A stretch of DNA of 64,000 nt from Candidatus Peregrinibacteria bacterium (GTDB lineage Bacteria; Patescibacteriota; Gracilibacteria; UBA1369; 2-02-FULL-48-14): NCBI GenBank assembly GCA_018658105.1, contig JABHVW010000004.1, positions 62,001 through 126,000 on the forward strand, written 5' to 3'. The notes under the pieces are model-generated. The model did no database searches. It was given only the letters and a program-made list of their open reading frames with translations, and was not told the origin of the DNA. The position numbers and the translations under genes are program-made. How positions within the stretch are numbered: position 1 is the first letter of the stretch; each line of letters opens with the position of its first letter. Below are positions 17,448-26,783 of the stretch, in pieces.

Positions 17448-18203
17448 TTATTGGAGAGTAACTGTAGCATTTTCCAGCACAGTGTGCACTCGCAAAATAT
17501 CGATCCGCCCTTTCAATAAAGCCGATGTATACAAAGTGCCACCAAATCTATCCTCCCCCAAAAAGCTCTTACGAGATGCCCCTACAAGCACAGAACAACC
17601 CAAATCACCCAACTCCTCAATCCTATCGATAATCTCCCACGAGTAAGCCGGATCACCCGAAACAAAAGCCCCCATCCCAGGATCCACAATAATTTCAGAA
17701 ACTCCTACAGCCCGAGCAGCCGCAACTCGCTCAGTCAAAAAATCAACAACAGTCGCCATAACATCCTCATATTCCACCTTATCAGCAGTAGTCCGAGCTG
17801 AATCATCTTTTGAATACATCAAAACAATCGGCACATTAAATTCAGCCGCCACTTCAAAAATACGCGCATCACCACGCCCAGCCGTCACATCGTTAATCAT
17901 ACCTGCTCCAGCCTCCAAAGCCGCCCGCGCCACCTCACTTTTCCACGTATCCACAGAAATAATCACATCCGGGAGCGCCGCCCGAACAGCCCGAATTGCC
18001 GGCACCACCCGCAAAAGCTCCTCCTCCAAACTAACATCGCGGCTTCCCGGCCCCGTCGACTCACCCCCAATATCCAAAATCGTCGCTCCATCCAAAACCA
18101 TCTGCTTCGCCACCTCAACAAGATCTTCACTGTCAAATCGCCCCCCATCCGAAAAACTATCAGGAGTCACATTCACCACAGCCATCACTTGTGTTTCTTT
18201 CAT
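17448..18203 (-). CDS. folP: Dihydropteroate synthase
   Basis: A 251-aa DHPS TIM barrel, condensing hydroxymethyl-dihydropterin pyrophosphate with p-aminobenzoate; the target of sulfonamides. Blocks: VMAVVNVTPDSFSDGG at the N terminus, ILDIGGESTGPGS near residue 40, VSVDTWKSEVARAALEAGAGMINDVTAG, VDPGMGAF, VGASRKSFLG and a C-terminal RVHTV. Slightly short (family 260-280) but complete in motifs. First gene of the minus-strand folate and pentose-phosphate run; divergent from the response regulator at 18243. Confidence 0.95.
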   Translation of the reverse strand: MKETQVMAVVNVTPDSFSDGGRFDSEDLVEVAKQMVLDGATILDIGGESTGPGSRDVSLEEELLRVVPAIRAVRAALPDVIISVDTWKSEVARAALEAGAGMINDVTAGRGDARIFEVAAEFNVPIVLMYSKDDSARTTADKVEYEDVMATVVDFLTERVAAARAVGVSEIIVDPGMGAFVSGDPAYSWEIIDRIEELGDLGCSVLVGASRKSFLGEDRFGGTLYTSALLKGRIDILRVHTVLENATVTLQ

Positions 18204-18242
18204 TATTGGTATATTAAAGCCACAAATTAAATATGCAAGCCC

Positions 18243-18644
18243 ATGACAGCAAGTAAAAGTCCAAAACCCCTCGCAATTATTGCCGAGGACATGCCTATGG
18301 TCGCGAATTCACTCAGTAGACTATTAGAGGCATGGGATTATGAGACTCTAATTGCCTATAATGGCCAAAAAGCAATCGATTTATGCAGAGAACATATTGA
18401 AGAACTTGTACTGCTACTCACAGATGGTGATATGCCTAAGAAACATGGCCTAGAAGTTGCAGCTGAAGTACGAAAAATGTCAGAGAATGTAAAAATCATA
18501 CTCCTTTCAGGCTCCCTTCATGTAGGAACTAATCAAGCAGCTGCAGATGCAGCAGTAGCAAATGGCGATCTAAATGCATATTTAGCAAAACCTTACCTTG
18601 TTAAAGTGCTGAGAACTAAAATCAACGAGGTACTTGAAGCCTAA
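18243..18644 (+). CDS. Stand-alone response regulator receiver protein (CheY-like)
   Basis: A 133-aa single receiver domain. Acidic pair E15-D16, phospho-acceptor D61 (LLTDGDMPKKHG), S89 in ILLSGS and K115 in YLAKPY are all in place, so phosphorylation should work. No output domain follows, so it must act by protein-protein contact, as CheY or Spo0F do. No histidine kinase is in the window except the frameshifted membrane/coiled-coil gene at 42303, which lacks a kinase domain. It stops 3 nt inside the convergent ndk stop. Confidence 0.9.
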   Translation: MTASKSPKPLAIIAEDMPMVANSLSRLLEAWDYETLIAYNGQKAIDLCREHIEELVLLLTDGDMPKKHGLEVAAEVRKMSENVKIILLSGSLHVGTNQAAADAAVANGDLNAYLAKPYLVKVLRTKINEVLEA

Positions 18645-19114
18645 GCATCCCTTTCCTCCTCATTGTAAACATGTTCGTACTCACTTTTGTGATACTCATG
18701 AACTTCATCAGGATTGAAAAAACGAGGCACTTCTTTGCCTGCAGTCTCAATCGAATCTGAAGCATGAAGCACATTGCAAGAAAGACTCATCGCAAGATCA
18801 CCACGAATAGTTCCCGCATCTGCCTCACGAGCTTTTGTAATTCCAGTTATCAATCGAACTGCATCAACAGCTTCGAAACCTTCCAAACAAATCGCAATCA
18901 CAGGTGAGCTCTTCATAAAATTAGAAACTCCAGGGAAAAAAGGTTTATCTGCAATATGAGCATAATGCTCACGCAAAAGCGCCTCATCAAGACTCATCAT
19001 TTTCATTCCAACCATTTTCAAACCCTTTCTTTCAAAACGACCAATTATTTCACCAACCAAACCACGTTGAATAGCATCTGGCTTAATAAGTACTAGTGTT
19101 CTTTGCATAGACAT
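18641..19114 (-). CDS. ndk: Nucleoside diphosphate kinase
   Basis: A 157-aa NDK balancing NTP pools by phosphate transfer from ATP. The N-terminal RTLVLIKPDAIQRGLVGEII, the KPFF block and the phospho-histidine H117 in CNVLHASDS are intact. Slightly longer than the usual 140 aa because of a C-terminal charged extension (EYEHVYNEEERDA). The start may be M3, where family members normally begin, since M1-S2 precede MQRTLV. Lies 11 nt after the M16 peptidase gene on the same strand. Confidence 0.96.
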   Translation of the reverse strand: MSMQRTLVLIKPDAIQRGLVGEIIGRFERKGLKMVGMKMMSLDEALLREHYAHIADKPFFPGVSNFMKSSPVIAICLEGFEAVDAVRLITGITKAREADAGTIRGDLAMSLSCNVLHASDSIETAGKEVPRFFNPDEVHEYHKSEYEHVYNEEERDA

Positions 19115-19125
19115 AATTCAATAAT

Positions 19126-20394
19126 TTAAAATTTTAATAGTTTTTCAAAACGTTCTTTATCTTCATACGGCCCAATAACCGCTAAGTAAAGAGCATCATT
19201 TGTAAATAAAGTTTCCGCCACTCTCTTTAAATCTTCAACCGTAACTGCATCAATCAATGCTGAAATATCTTTGAACGTTTTCACCTCTCCATATAAAAGT
19301 TCATGTCGCGCCAAAAGCTGACCAAGAGTTTCAGAATCTTCCAAAGCCAAAGTCATGGTCCCTTTCAAAAATTCCTTCGCCTTTTTAAGCTCAGATTCAG
19401 GCACATCCACCAAACGCACTTTGTCGTACTCCTCAATAATTCCCGTAATTGCATCATCAATTTGATCAACATTCACACCCGCTCGCGTATAAAAAGTTCC
19501 CGTATCCAAATAAGATTCAACTCCACAAGAAATGTAATAAGCCAAACCTTTTTCTTCACGGACTACCTGGAACATTCGTGAACTCATATTTCCTCCCAAA
19601 ACTGCCGCAAGCACTTTATGAGCATAATAATCTTCATGCTCCGCTGCAACTGCCTTCACTCCACAAACTAAATGCGATTGCTCAGTATTTTTCTTCTGCA
19701 AAGAAACCCTTTCCTCCGATCCAATTCCCTCAATCAAATTCGCCATCTTTCGATCACGCTCTTTCGCCTCCATTGGGAAATATTTCTCAACCATCGCAAC
19801 AGCCTCATCATGATCCACCGCCCCAGAAAGACAAACAACCATATTAGATGGCATGTATAAGGCCTCCTTGTAAGCTACAAAATCGTCACGATTCAATCTA
19901 TCGATAATTTCTTTAGTTCCAATTTCATCCCAACCAAGCGGCTGATCTCCAAATATCGCACGCTCAAAATTCCACGCAACCTGATACATCGGCGTATCTT
20001 GATACATATTATATTCCTCTTTAATCACTCCCCTCTCTTTTTCAATTTCCTCATCATCAAATCTCGCATGCAACATCATGTCAGAAAGCACATCCAAAGC
20101 CAGTTCAGCCTTATCTGCAGCCAACTTCACATAATAACCTGCATATTCTTTCCCGGTGAAAGCATTAAATTGCCCACCAACAGAGTCAATTGCCTCAGAA
20201 ACTTCTTTAGGACTTTTATATTTTTTCGCCCCTTTAAAGAACATATGTTCCAAAAAGTGAGAAATCCCATTTATTTCTGGAGTCTCCCATCGTGAGCCAG
20301 CTTGCACTAGAACAAGCGCCGTAACGGCTTTTGTTCCCTCCAAAGATTCAGTCAAAACTCGTAATCCGTTGGTTAAGGTTGTTTTTCGATGCAT
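19126..20394 (-). CDS. M16 family zinc peptidase (processing-peptidase type)
   Basis: A 422-aa single-chain M16B peptidase. The inverted zinc motif HFLEH (H46, E49, H50) is intact with the downstream ERGVIKEEYNMYQD region that supplies the third ligand; the C-terminal half has the GGNMSSRMFQVVREEKGLAY block. Similar proteins in bacteria (PqqL or YmxG types) degrade or process small peptides, sometimes as pairs; no partner gene is seen here. Cytoplasmic by sequence. Divergent from the PBP gene. Confidence 0.93.
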   Translation of the reverse strand: MHRKTTLTNGLRVLTESLEGTKAVTALVLVQAGSRWETPEINGISHFLEHMFFKGAKKYKSPKEVSEAIDSVGGQFNAFTGKEYAGYYVKLAADKAELALDVLSDMMLHARFDDEEIEKERGVIKEEYNMYQDTPMYQVAWNFERAIFGDQPLGWDEIGTKEIIDRLNRDDFVAYKEALYMPSNMVVCLSGAVDHDEAVAMVEKYFPMEAKERDRKMANLIEGIGSEERVSLQKKNTEQSHLVCGVKAVAAEHEDYYAHKVLAAVLGGNMSSRMFQVVREEKGLAYYISCGVESYLDTGTFYTRAGVNVDQIDDAITGIIEEYDKVRLVDVPESELKKAKEFLKGTMTLALEDSETLGQLLARHELLYGEVKTFKDISALIDAVTVEDLKRVAETLFTNDALYLAVIGPYEDKERFEKLLKF

Positions 20395-20445
20395 ACTGTT
20401 CGTATAATAGGGCTCCAGCTAACCCGCGCATCCTACCAGAAGCAT

Positions 20446-22725
20446 ATGAATCGATCAAACCCAATCAACCGCATCAGTCTAATCATATTTGCTGTTGTAC
20501 TTGTAACTGGAGCAATAATCGCTCGACTCTTTTTTCTGCAGGTTATTTCTCATTCTTATTACGAAGAAATCGCTCAGGCCGAACAATCCGGTTACACAAG
20601 CCTGCCAGCCCGTCGCGGTCAAATTCTAATTGAAGATTATCATTCTGGCGAAATATACAAACTGGCAACAAACACTACTCTAAACATGATTTTTGCCGAT
20701 CCCACTTTAATTGAAGATCACGATTTAATTGCCGAAACATTAGCTCCACTTCTTTTCGATTTAGAGATTGAACAAGAAATCGACGAGAAACGTTATAACG
20801 AAGAATACGAAGCAATTATTGAAATCGAAAGTGAAATCCTACGCGAAGAATCGCTTGAAAAGTTGAGTCTAAAAAATGACGAAGAGCTTTCCAAAAACTT
20901 CCAAGACAATCTTGCTGATACCCTAGCAACAAAAACTCGAAAGGTAATTTTAATTTCTGAAGATCTCGATCAAGAAACTCAAGATGCAATTAAAGCCTTA
21001 AATTTACACGGCACAGAACTCACAGAAAACGGTAATCTATATGCATTCCCACCCGAGATTTCAGATACAAACCACGTTGCAAGCGAACTTGCAACAGTTT
21101 TCAACACAGACAGCAAAGATCTCGAACGAATACTACTTGGGAAAAATCGCTACGTAATTTTAAAGCACAGATTAGAGCCAGAAACTTCCACACAAATTGA
21201 AGAAATACTTTTAGAAGATCGCAAACTAGATGCACCAAAATTCCTAGGTATTCGTATGAGCGAAGAATATTTTCGCTTTTACCCAGAACAAGAACTCGGC
21301 GCCCAAGTTCTCGGTTACGTAAATTCAGCAGCCAACGGACAATATGGAATTGAAGGCAGTTTCAATGAAATTCTCACAGGTGAAGACGGGATTTTCACTT
21401 CTCAAATAGATGCATACGGAAATCAAATTACTGTTGGCGACTCAGTAATCGAGCAAGCGGTAGACGGCTCAGACGTAACTCTAACAATCGACCGTGCAAT
21501 CCAACTTCAAGTAGAACGCACCCTAGCAAGCGGCGTAAATGAATACCGCGCAGATAGTGGCCAAGCAATTGTAATCAATCCAGAAACCGGCGAAATTCTC
21601 GCAATGGCCCAATATCCAACTTTCAATCCAAACACTTACGGAGACGTATTTGAACTCGTTGAAGTAGACATTCCAGATGAAGAAAAAGAAAAACTCTATG
21701 TAACTGGCGACGAAGAAAACCCAAGATATTGGCTATATATTCAAGTTGACCCTGATGTAAGAATTGAAATTTTCCCAGATGAAGAAGACCCCGACAAATA
21801 CTGGGCTTACAAAAACGATGTAGGTCCAGAAGTTTATAAAAACAAAATGGTCCAAGAAGTATACGAACCTGGATCCATTTTCAAACCACTCGTAATGGCA
21901 GCAGCCATCGATGCAAACGAAGTAACAGCAAACACAACCTTTGTAGACAACGGCCCACTTGAAGTCGACTACAATGTCTACTCTGAAGAATACGACAATC
22001 TTATTCGCACCTTCGACAACCAATACCACGGAATCATGACAATGACCCAAGTCCTTGAAAAATCCAGCAATACCGGAATGTCATTTGTAGCCAGACAGCT
22101 CGGTGAATCACTCTTCTATTCATACATCAAAGCTTTCGGATTTCTCGAAAGAACAGAAGTAGGAATTCTCGACGAAGTAACAGGGAAAGTGAGCCACTAC
22201 GACACATGGCAAGCGGAATCAGAAATGCTAACAAAAGCCTTCGGCCAGGGTATCTCAATGACTCCCCTACAGCTCGCCCAAGCCTACACCGCACTCGCAA
22301 ACGATGGAATAATGATGCGCCCAATTTTAGTAAGTAAAATCGAACACGCAGATGGCTCAGTTGAAGAGTTCGAGCCAGAAGCAATAAGCCGTGTAATCGA
22401 CACAGAAAGTTCACAAATGATCACAGCGATGATGACAGCAACCTCCGAATCATATTATTCACTTGCCCTAGAAAACCATTACTTTGCTGCAAAATCCGGT
22501 ACCGCTCAAACATACAAATGGGGCAAGGCCCTATCTGGCCCAGGTACAACAATTGCAGGTTTCGTAAGTTACGGACCAATCGACAATCCACAATTTCTAA
22601 CCGTTGTAAAACTCGACCATCCACGCACAGTTGAATGGGGTTCCGCAACCGCCGGCCCAATAAGCAAAGAAATAATCAACTTCCTCTTCGACTACTACAA
22701 CCTGCCACCAGACAAATCAAACTAG
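20446..22725 (+). CDS. Peptidoglycan transpeptidase, PBP2/FtsI class B
   Basis: A 759-aa class B penicillin-binding protein. One N-terminal membrane segment (ISLIIFAVVLVTGAIIARLFFLQ), a dimerisation domain, then the transpeptidase domain with SxxK in EPGSIFKPL near residue 475, SxN in EKSSNTG near 539 and KSGTA near 682. It crosslinks stem peptides outside the membrane; assignment to division or elongation is open. The frame is open to 20389 but that ATG would overlap the divergent M16 start, so the second Met at 20446 is preferred. Unusual features are two very acidic insertions: about residues 105-175, and about 50 residues (VDIPDEEKEKLY... to DVGPEVY) just before the active-site serine. 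Confidence 0.9.
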   Translation: MNRSNPINRISLIIFAVVLVTGAIIARLFFLQVISHSYYEEIAQAEQSGYTSLPARRGQILIEDYHSGEIYKLATNTTLNMIFADPTLIEDHDLIAETLAPLLFDLEIEQEIDEKRYNEEYEAIIEIESEILREESLEKLSLKNDEELSKNFQDNLADTLATKTRKVILISEDLDQETQDAIKALNLHGTELTENGNLYAFPPEISDTNHVASELATVFNTDSKDLERILLGKNRYVILKHRLEPETSTQIEEILLEDRKLDAPKFLGIRMSEEYFRFYPEQELGAQVLGYVNSAANGQYGIEGSFNEILTGEDGIFTSQIDAYGNQITVGDSVIEQAVDGSDVTLTIDRAIQLQVERTLASGVNEYRADSGQAIVINPETGEILAMAQYPTFNPNTYGDVFELVEVDIPDEEKEKLYVTGDEENPRYWLYIQVDPDVRIEIFPDEEDPDKYWAYKNDVGPEVYKNKMVQEVYEPGSIFKPLVMAAAIDANEVTANTTFVDNGPLEVDYNVYSEEYDNLIRTFDNQYHGIMTMTQVLEKSSNTGMSFVARQLGESLFYSYIKAFGFLERTEVGILDEVTGKVSHYDTWQAESEMLTKAFGQGISMTPLQLAQAYTALANDGIMMRPILVSKIEHADGSVEEFEPEAISRVIDTESSQMITAMMTATSESYYSLALENHYFAAKSGTAQTYKWGKALSGPGTTIAGFVSYGPIDNPQFLTVVKLDHPRTVEWGSATAGPISKEIINFLFDYYNLPPDKSN

Positions 22726-23831
22726 TCTCCCAAAACAGCCCTGGTCTCACCACTACGCTCAAAATACCAATTTGCAATTGCATCTCTTAAACGTAAACCA
22801 TTCACCTCAATTTCATAGAATCGCTCATTTGTTAATGCCGTGTGCGCCCCAAAAGCATAGGCAAATACATTCTCTAAATCTGCAAGCTGACCCCTCGCAA
22901 GCTTCATGTAATGCTCAATATACTCAATCTGCTCCGAATCATTCGGATCATTTATTCCCAAATTCGAAAGTTGTTTTGAATCATTCATATCCAAAGAAAC
23001 AAACGCATCCGTACTTATATATTCATACAAATTTACGGTTTGATAACATTTAGTCGGATCAGCACTATTTGCGCTCACACAAGTTTCATCGAGCTCCACA
23101 TCATGCTCTTCATATCGCCCTGCATAGCTATATGTTTCACCACTTCCAAAAGCCGGAATATCTTGTTTCCAAGCCGCATCAATAATCCCCTTAACCTCAA
23201 GATTCGGTAACATTGCAGCCACCCTATCCAAATTCTGCGACACACCCTGCCCACCTGCACTACTCCCTGCAAACAAAAGCTCAGACCCTTTCTTAATTTC
23301 CAAATCCTCAATCACAGACTCAACAATATTTTTCCCTCGATAGTGAATAAGCAAATCATCATACCAAACTTTTGAATCACCTGCCCACCCATCTGAAGAA
23401 CACATCGGCACATACACATGATTGAATTCATAAAAATCCGGATTGATCCTCGGCACAGACGAAAGCAAACCTCTAACCAATCTAGTATCTTCATAAACTG
23501 TCGAAGTCATTTTTTCTGGCTCTTTCCTCCATTGTTCCTTACAAGAATCACCACTGCTACAACCACCTCCACCCTCCAAAACCATTATCCATTTTTCAGA
23601 ATCTTTACCCGAACCAGGCCTAAAATAATAAACACCTGGCGAACCATCATTACAAACCGCCTCCCTCTCTTCAGCATTTTCAATCTCAAATTTTTGCATT
23701 CGCTCAGCACTCATACGCTCAGTCAAACTCATCGACTTTATATCGTTTAAAACCTTTTGCCCCGAAACATCTTCACATGCAGCAAAAAACAAAACCCCCA
23801 GACAAAGTAAAACTAAAATTTTAAAATTCAT
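22722..23831 (-). CDS. Notum/pectinacetylesterase-family lipoprotein
   Basis: A 369-aa alpha/beta hydrolase of the pectinacetylesterase/Notum family. Signal peptide with lipobox LFFAAC, so a lipoprotein outside the membrane. Family blocks: CNDGSPGVYYFRPGSG, WIMVLEGGGGCSSGDSC with paired cysteines, the nucleophile in LLFAGSSAGGQGVSQNLD, and a C-terminal His in GAHTALTN. The start at 23831 is chosen because the signal peptide begins there, although the frame is open to 23867; TATATT sits a few nt upstream, so the mRNA may be nearly leaderless. Plant and animal relatives remove acetyl or acyl groups; substrate here is unknown. A paralogue lies at 38154. Stop overlaps the PBP stop by 4 nt. Confidence 0.8.
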   Translation of the reverse strand: MNFKILVLLCLGVLFFAACEDVSGQKVLNDIKSMSLTERMSAERMQKFEIENAEEREAVCNDGSPGVYYFRPGSGKDSEKWIMVLEGGGGCSSGDSCKEQWRKEPEKMTSTVYEDTRLVRGLLSSVPRINPDFYEFNHVYVPMCSSDGWAGDSKVWYDDLLIHYRGKNIVESVIEDLEIKKGSELLFAGSSAGGQGVSQNLDRVAAMLPNLEVKGIIDAAWKQDIPAFGSGETYSYAGRYEEHDVELDETCVSANSADPTKCYQTVNLYEYISTDAFVSLDMNDSKQLSNLGINDPNDSEQIEYIEHYMKLARGQLADLENVFAYAFGAHTALTNERFYEIEVNGLRLRDAIANWYFERSGETRAVLGD

Positions 23832-23899
23832 AAACAAAATATAGCACGCCCATAAAACATCATACAAAACATCCAGAAGCTACAACCAACACACAAAAC

Positions 23900-23935
23900 G
23901 TCAAGTTCGATACCTTGTACTTGACCATCACAAGG
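23900..23935. promoter_or_regulatory. Two overlapping inverted repeats (operator candidates)
   Basis: GTCAAGT (23900-23906) pairs with ACTTGAC (23919-23925), and CCTTGT (23913-23918) pairs with ACAAGG (23930-23935). The two dyads interleave and cover the -35 and spacer of the promoter of the MutS-like gene, as a repressor or activator site might. No regulator gene is adjacent. Confidence 0.35.
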
Positions 23936-23943
23936 CGTATAAA
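23915..23943 (+). promoter_or_regulatory. Promoter of the MutS-like gene
   Basis: TTGTAC (23915-23920), a 17-nt spacer, then TATAAA (23938-23943), followed by a leader of about 23 nt to the ATG at 23973. The inverted repeats at 23900-23935 overlap it. Confidence 0.5.
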
Positions 23944-23972
23944 AAAACCTTTAAACGTTAACGCAAGTCAAT

Positions 23973-26573
23973 ATGCCATTATCCGAGCAAACAATTACTG
24001 AATTCGAACCAAGGTTACAACACCTCGCAGAGGAAATCGACCGTGTCGATACTAATCGAAGAAATCAAAAACTATTCAAGAGTACTGATGGAGCAAGGGA
24101 TACAAACCCAAGTGATATTCGTGAGGCACATAAAAACTATCATAACAAGCAAATACCTGAAGGCACCGAACGAGCTAGATTCGGAAATTTACTAAACATT
24201 GATGCAAAATCACAAGCAACTTTACAAGATGCATTAGCCTATTGTACCTGGATTACAGCACAGACTCTTGGAATAGCAAAAGAACACAGACAATTTATGG
24301 ACATCAGCGACTTAAGCACAAATGATATCTTTGCAGCTTTAACTGTTGATGCACCTGAAGCATTACGAGGAACCTGTTTAAAACTAGTACGATTAATACA
24401 GTCAAATAAATTATGGCACGTACTCGTAAATAGCCCTATTAAGCAATATTATAATACTGACCCAACTTATCCGCCTGCATTAGACGGAGCATTACGAGCA
24501 GTAGTCAACGCAGGAAAAGCACCTTTTCAACATCACACCAGTCAAAATCAGAATAGAAGAATAAACCCTACAGGAAGCATTGAAACAAGACCTGTCGCAA
24601 AAGTTCATGTAACCGGTATACATACACCAATAGTCGACACTCAGCATGTTGTGCATCAACAACCCACGTATTTACCTGGAAGTAAACTAGCAAGAACAGG
24701 CCGCACAGAATTTAAGGAGCATCTTATAGTAGAAGATAGCCTTAAGGGACGATTATTATATGGCACTAAACTATATGTAGAGAATCGCGAACTACACTCT
24801 TCAAGATTAATTACTGTAACCGGTTCAATGCGAGCATGCAGACTAATAGATGTCACTTTATTACCAGGCAAAGGCCTTGATACAAAAGGGCTTGAGATAC
24901 AAAATGGTGAATTAATCCTTGAACCTGGTGCTCAAGCAACTTTCTCTTCTGCTTTCTTTCTTGGCACAAGAATCTCAACAACTGCTGACTCTTGTCCAGG
25001 TGTTCAATTCAGCGGTTGTGATTTTTCACTAGCTACAATCACAGATTCAGCTTTGCCAATTATTGCCGCAAATAGTGATGCATCATGCATATTCTCAGAA
25101 GCACAAATGGCTATTGTCGACCCAGAGGCAGAAAAGTTCCTTTCAGAAACCGCAGCAAATGAAATAATTTCAAAATTCGCACCTGGAGAACACGGACTTA
25201 GAGGTATTGAAGATCCAATAGGTATTGGTAGATTACCAAAAATGGCTTTAGCTACAGATCATGAAGCAGGTCGTGATGATATTGCCACTGCCCCCGAATT
25301 AAAAACCGCTAATAAACGCCGGGCTCAAAGAGTCTACAATGGTCATCGCCTTGTAGAAGACGAAAGAATTTTACCTGCATTAACAAGTGCAGATGCTAAA
25401 CATCTACCAGCTCGAGTAAAAGTTATGGCTGGATTAGTTGAAACAGTTAGAGAAATGGGGGAATATTCTCCAGAAAAAATGTACGAATTCTTAATTTCTG
25501 AAGGCGGCAGAGATCTTGCACTAATTTTTGGCTTTGGAAGCACATTAGATCATTTGCCACAAAATCTTTTTCACTTACCAAATCAAACAGTAACAGTCAG
25601 AAATGGAGATAGTAGACCAAGGGTTGATAATGTATTTCCAGCAAGAAATATAAAAACTGGTGAATTCACCCAAACATACTCTTATCCTGATTCAGATAAT
25701 AGAAGAGATAAAGATAAATATGAACCCATTTATTACACTCACATTCATCAATTAAGAAAAGCATTATTTGATCTATGCGAAAGACTTTATCATTACGGCC
25801 GATACATGTCAGAATTAACCGAACTAGGCTACTCATTCCCAGAAGCAGACGCTACAGCAGAAATATTTGTCTTTGAAGGAGTTTTCAATCCAAACGTAGT
25901 TTCAATAGATCGCATAGAGAACGACGTTGAAATACCAGTTAGTAATGGTAGCCATATAACAGCATTAACAGGTCCTAATACAATTAGCGGAAAAACTATT
26001 TTAATGGATGCAATAGCGAGAACAGTTGAACAAGCGCAACGTGGAGCTCCAAGCCCAGGCAAGGTAACTGTTCCAGAAAATGGTATGTTCGATCATGTTT
26101 TAGTAATGCCAAACCTCCGCACCAAACTAGGTGGAGAAACCAGCGGAATGGCAGAAAGAGCTCAAACTGTACTATCAGAATTTCTAGATAGAGTTAAAAG
26201 TCTAGCAACAGATGCCAGTTCCGAACGCAAACCAAGAGTTATGGTCTGTCTTGATGAAATTATGATGGGGGTAACACGACCTGATGATGCACATGTTATT
26301 GAATGCAACTTCATTGACGAGCTAATGACACTTCCAGATATAGATGTAAATATCATGCTAGTATCTCCTGATGGACGTGTAATCAATGCTCTAATGAGAC
26401 GCTTTCCTGAAAGAATCACCATAATGGCTCCTGACCCAGATGGCGACTCAACATACTCATTACATGAAACCGACGTACCAGGCGAATCATCTGCATCCGC
26501 AATTCTTGAAGAAAAAGGCCTAGGAAGATTTCTTGTGAAAACCCCTTGGATGTTTGAATCAAAAGAAGCTTAA
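23973..26573 (+). CDS. MutS-like ATPase fused to a beta-rich domain, unknown function
   Basis: An 866-aa protein. The C-terminal third is a MutS-type ABC ATPase: TGPNTISGKT near residue 667 (MutS has TGPNxGGKST), a signature-like GETSGMAERAQTVLSEF, and Walker B VCLDEIMMGVTRPDD near 759 (MutS LxDELGRGTxxxDG). The P-loop has one extra residue relative to MutS, and the MutS switch histidine region (THY) reads LVSPDG. Residues about 250-385 are beta-rich with short repeats (for example VQFSGCDFSLATI), suggesting a small beta-helix. The lever region around 580-620 is helical. No mismatch-recognition domain I is recognisable. It is neither MutS1 nor MutS2 by architecture; it may be a CPR-specific DNA-structure ATPase. 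Own promoter, monocistronic. Confidence 0.65.
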   Translation: MPLSEQTITEFEPRLQHLAEEIDRVDTNRRNQKLFKSTDGARDTNPSDIREAHKNYHNKQIPEGTERARFGNLLNIDAKSQATLQDALAYCTWITAQTLGIAKEHRQFMDISDLSTNDIFAALTVDAPEALRGTCLKLVRLIQSNKLWHVLVNSPIKQYYNTDPTYPPALDGALRAVVNAGKAPFQHHTSQNQNRRINPTGSIETRPVAKVHVTGIHTPIVDTQHVVHQQPTYLPGSKLARTGRTEFKEHLIVEDSLKGRLLYGTKLYVENRELHSSRLITVTGSMRACRLIDVTLLPGKGLDTKGLEIQNGELILEPGAQATFSSAFFLGTRISTTADSCPGVQFSGCDFSLATITDSALPIIAANSDASCIFSEAQMAIVDPEAEKFLSETAANEIISKFAPGEHGLRGIEDPIGIGRLPKMALATDHEAGRDDIATAPELKTANKRRAQRVYNGHRLVEDERILPALTSADAKHLPARVKVMAGLVETVREMGEYSPEKMYEFLISEGGRDLALIFGFGSTLDHLPQNLFHLPNQTVTVRNGDSRPRVDNVFPARNIKTGEFTQTYSYPDSDNRRDKDKYEPIYYTHIHQLRKALFDLCERLYHYGRYMSELTELGYSFPEADATAEIFVFEGVFNPNVVSIDRIENDVEIPVSNGSHITALTGPNTISGKTILMDAIARTVEQAQRGAPSPGKVTVPENGMFDHVLVMPNLRTKLGGETSGMAERAQTVLSEFLDRVKSLATDASSERKPRVMVCLDEIMMGVTRPDDAHVIECNFIDELMTLPDIDVNIMLVSPDGRVINALMRRFPERITIMAPDPDGDSTYSLHETDVPGESSASAILEEKGLGRFLVKTPWMFESKEA

Positions 26574-26581
26574 GTCAAAAA

Positions 26582-26746
26582 TTACTTCTTAGCTCCTGCC
26601 CAAAATAATACGGCAGCTAAAGGTAGTGGCACCCAAAAGAAATCTTTAAGTTCGCTTAGGTGAGAAGAATCAGCACCAACAACAAACATTACTACAGAAG
26701 CAAGAACAGCAAGGCCAGCGAGGCCAAATAACATATTTTTATTCAT
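26582..26746 (-). CDS. Small two-helix membrane protein (54 aa)
   Basis: A 54-aa frame: ATG at 26746-26744, stop at 26584-26582. Two hydrophobic segments (about residues 5-24 and 36-51) are joined by a short acidic loop (GADSSHLSELKD), with a KK end. This regular pattern and its snug place before the minus-strand lipoprotein gene support coding. Function unknown; holin-like or subunit-like roles are possible but nothing shows it. Confidence 0.55.
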   Translation of the reverse strand: MNKNMLFGLAGLAVLASVVMFVVGADSSHLSELKDFFWVPLPLAAVLFWAGAKK

Positions 26747-26783
26747 AAGAAAAAGTTAATAACAAATAAATAATAACAAAGCT

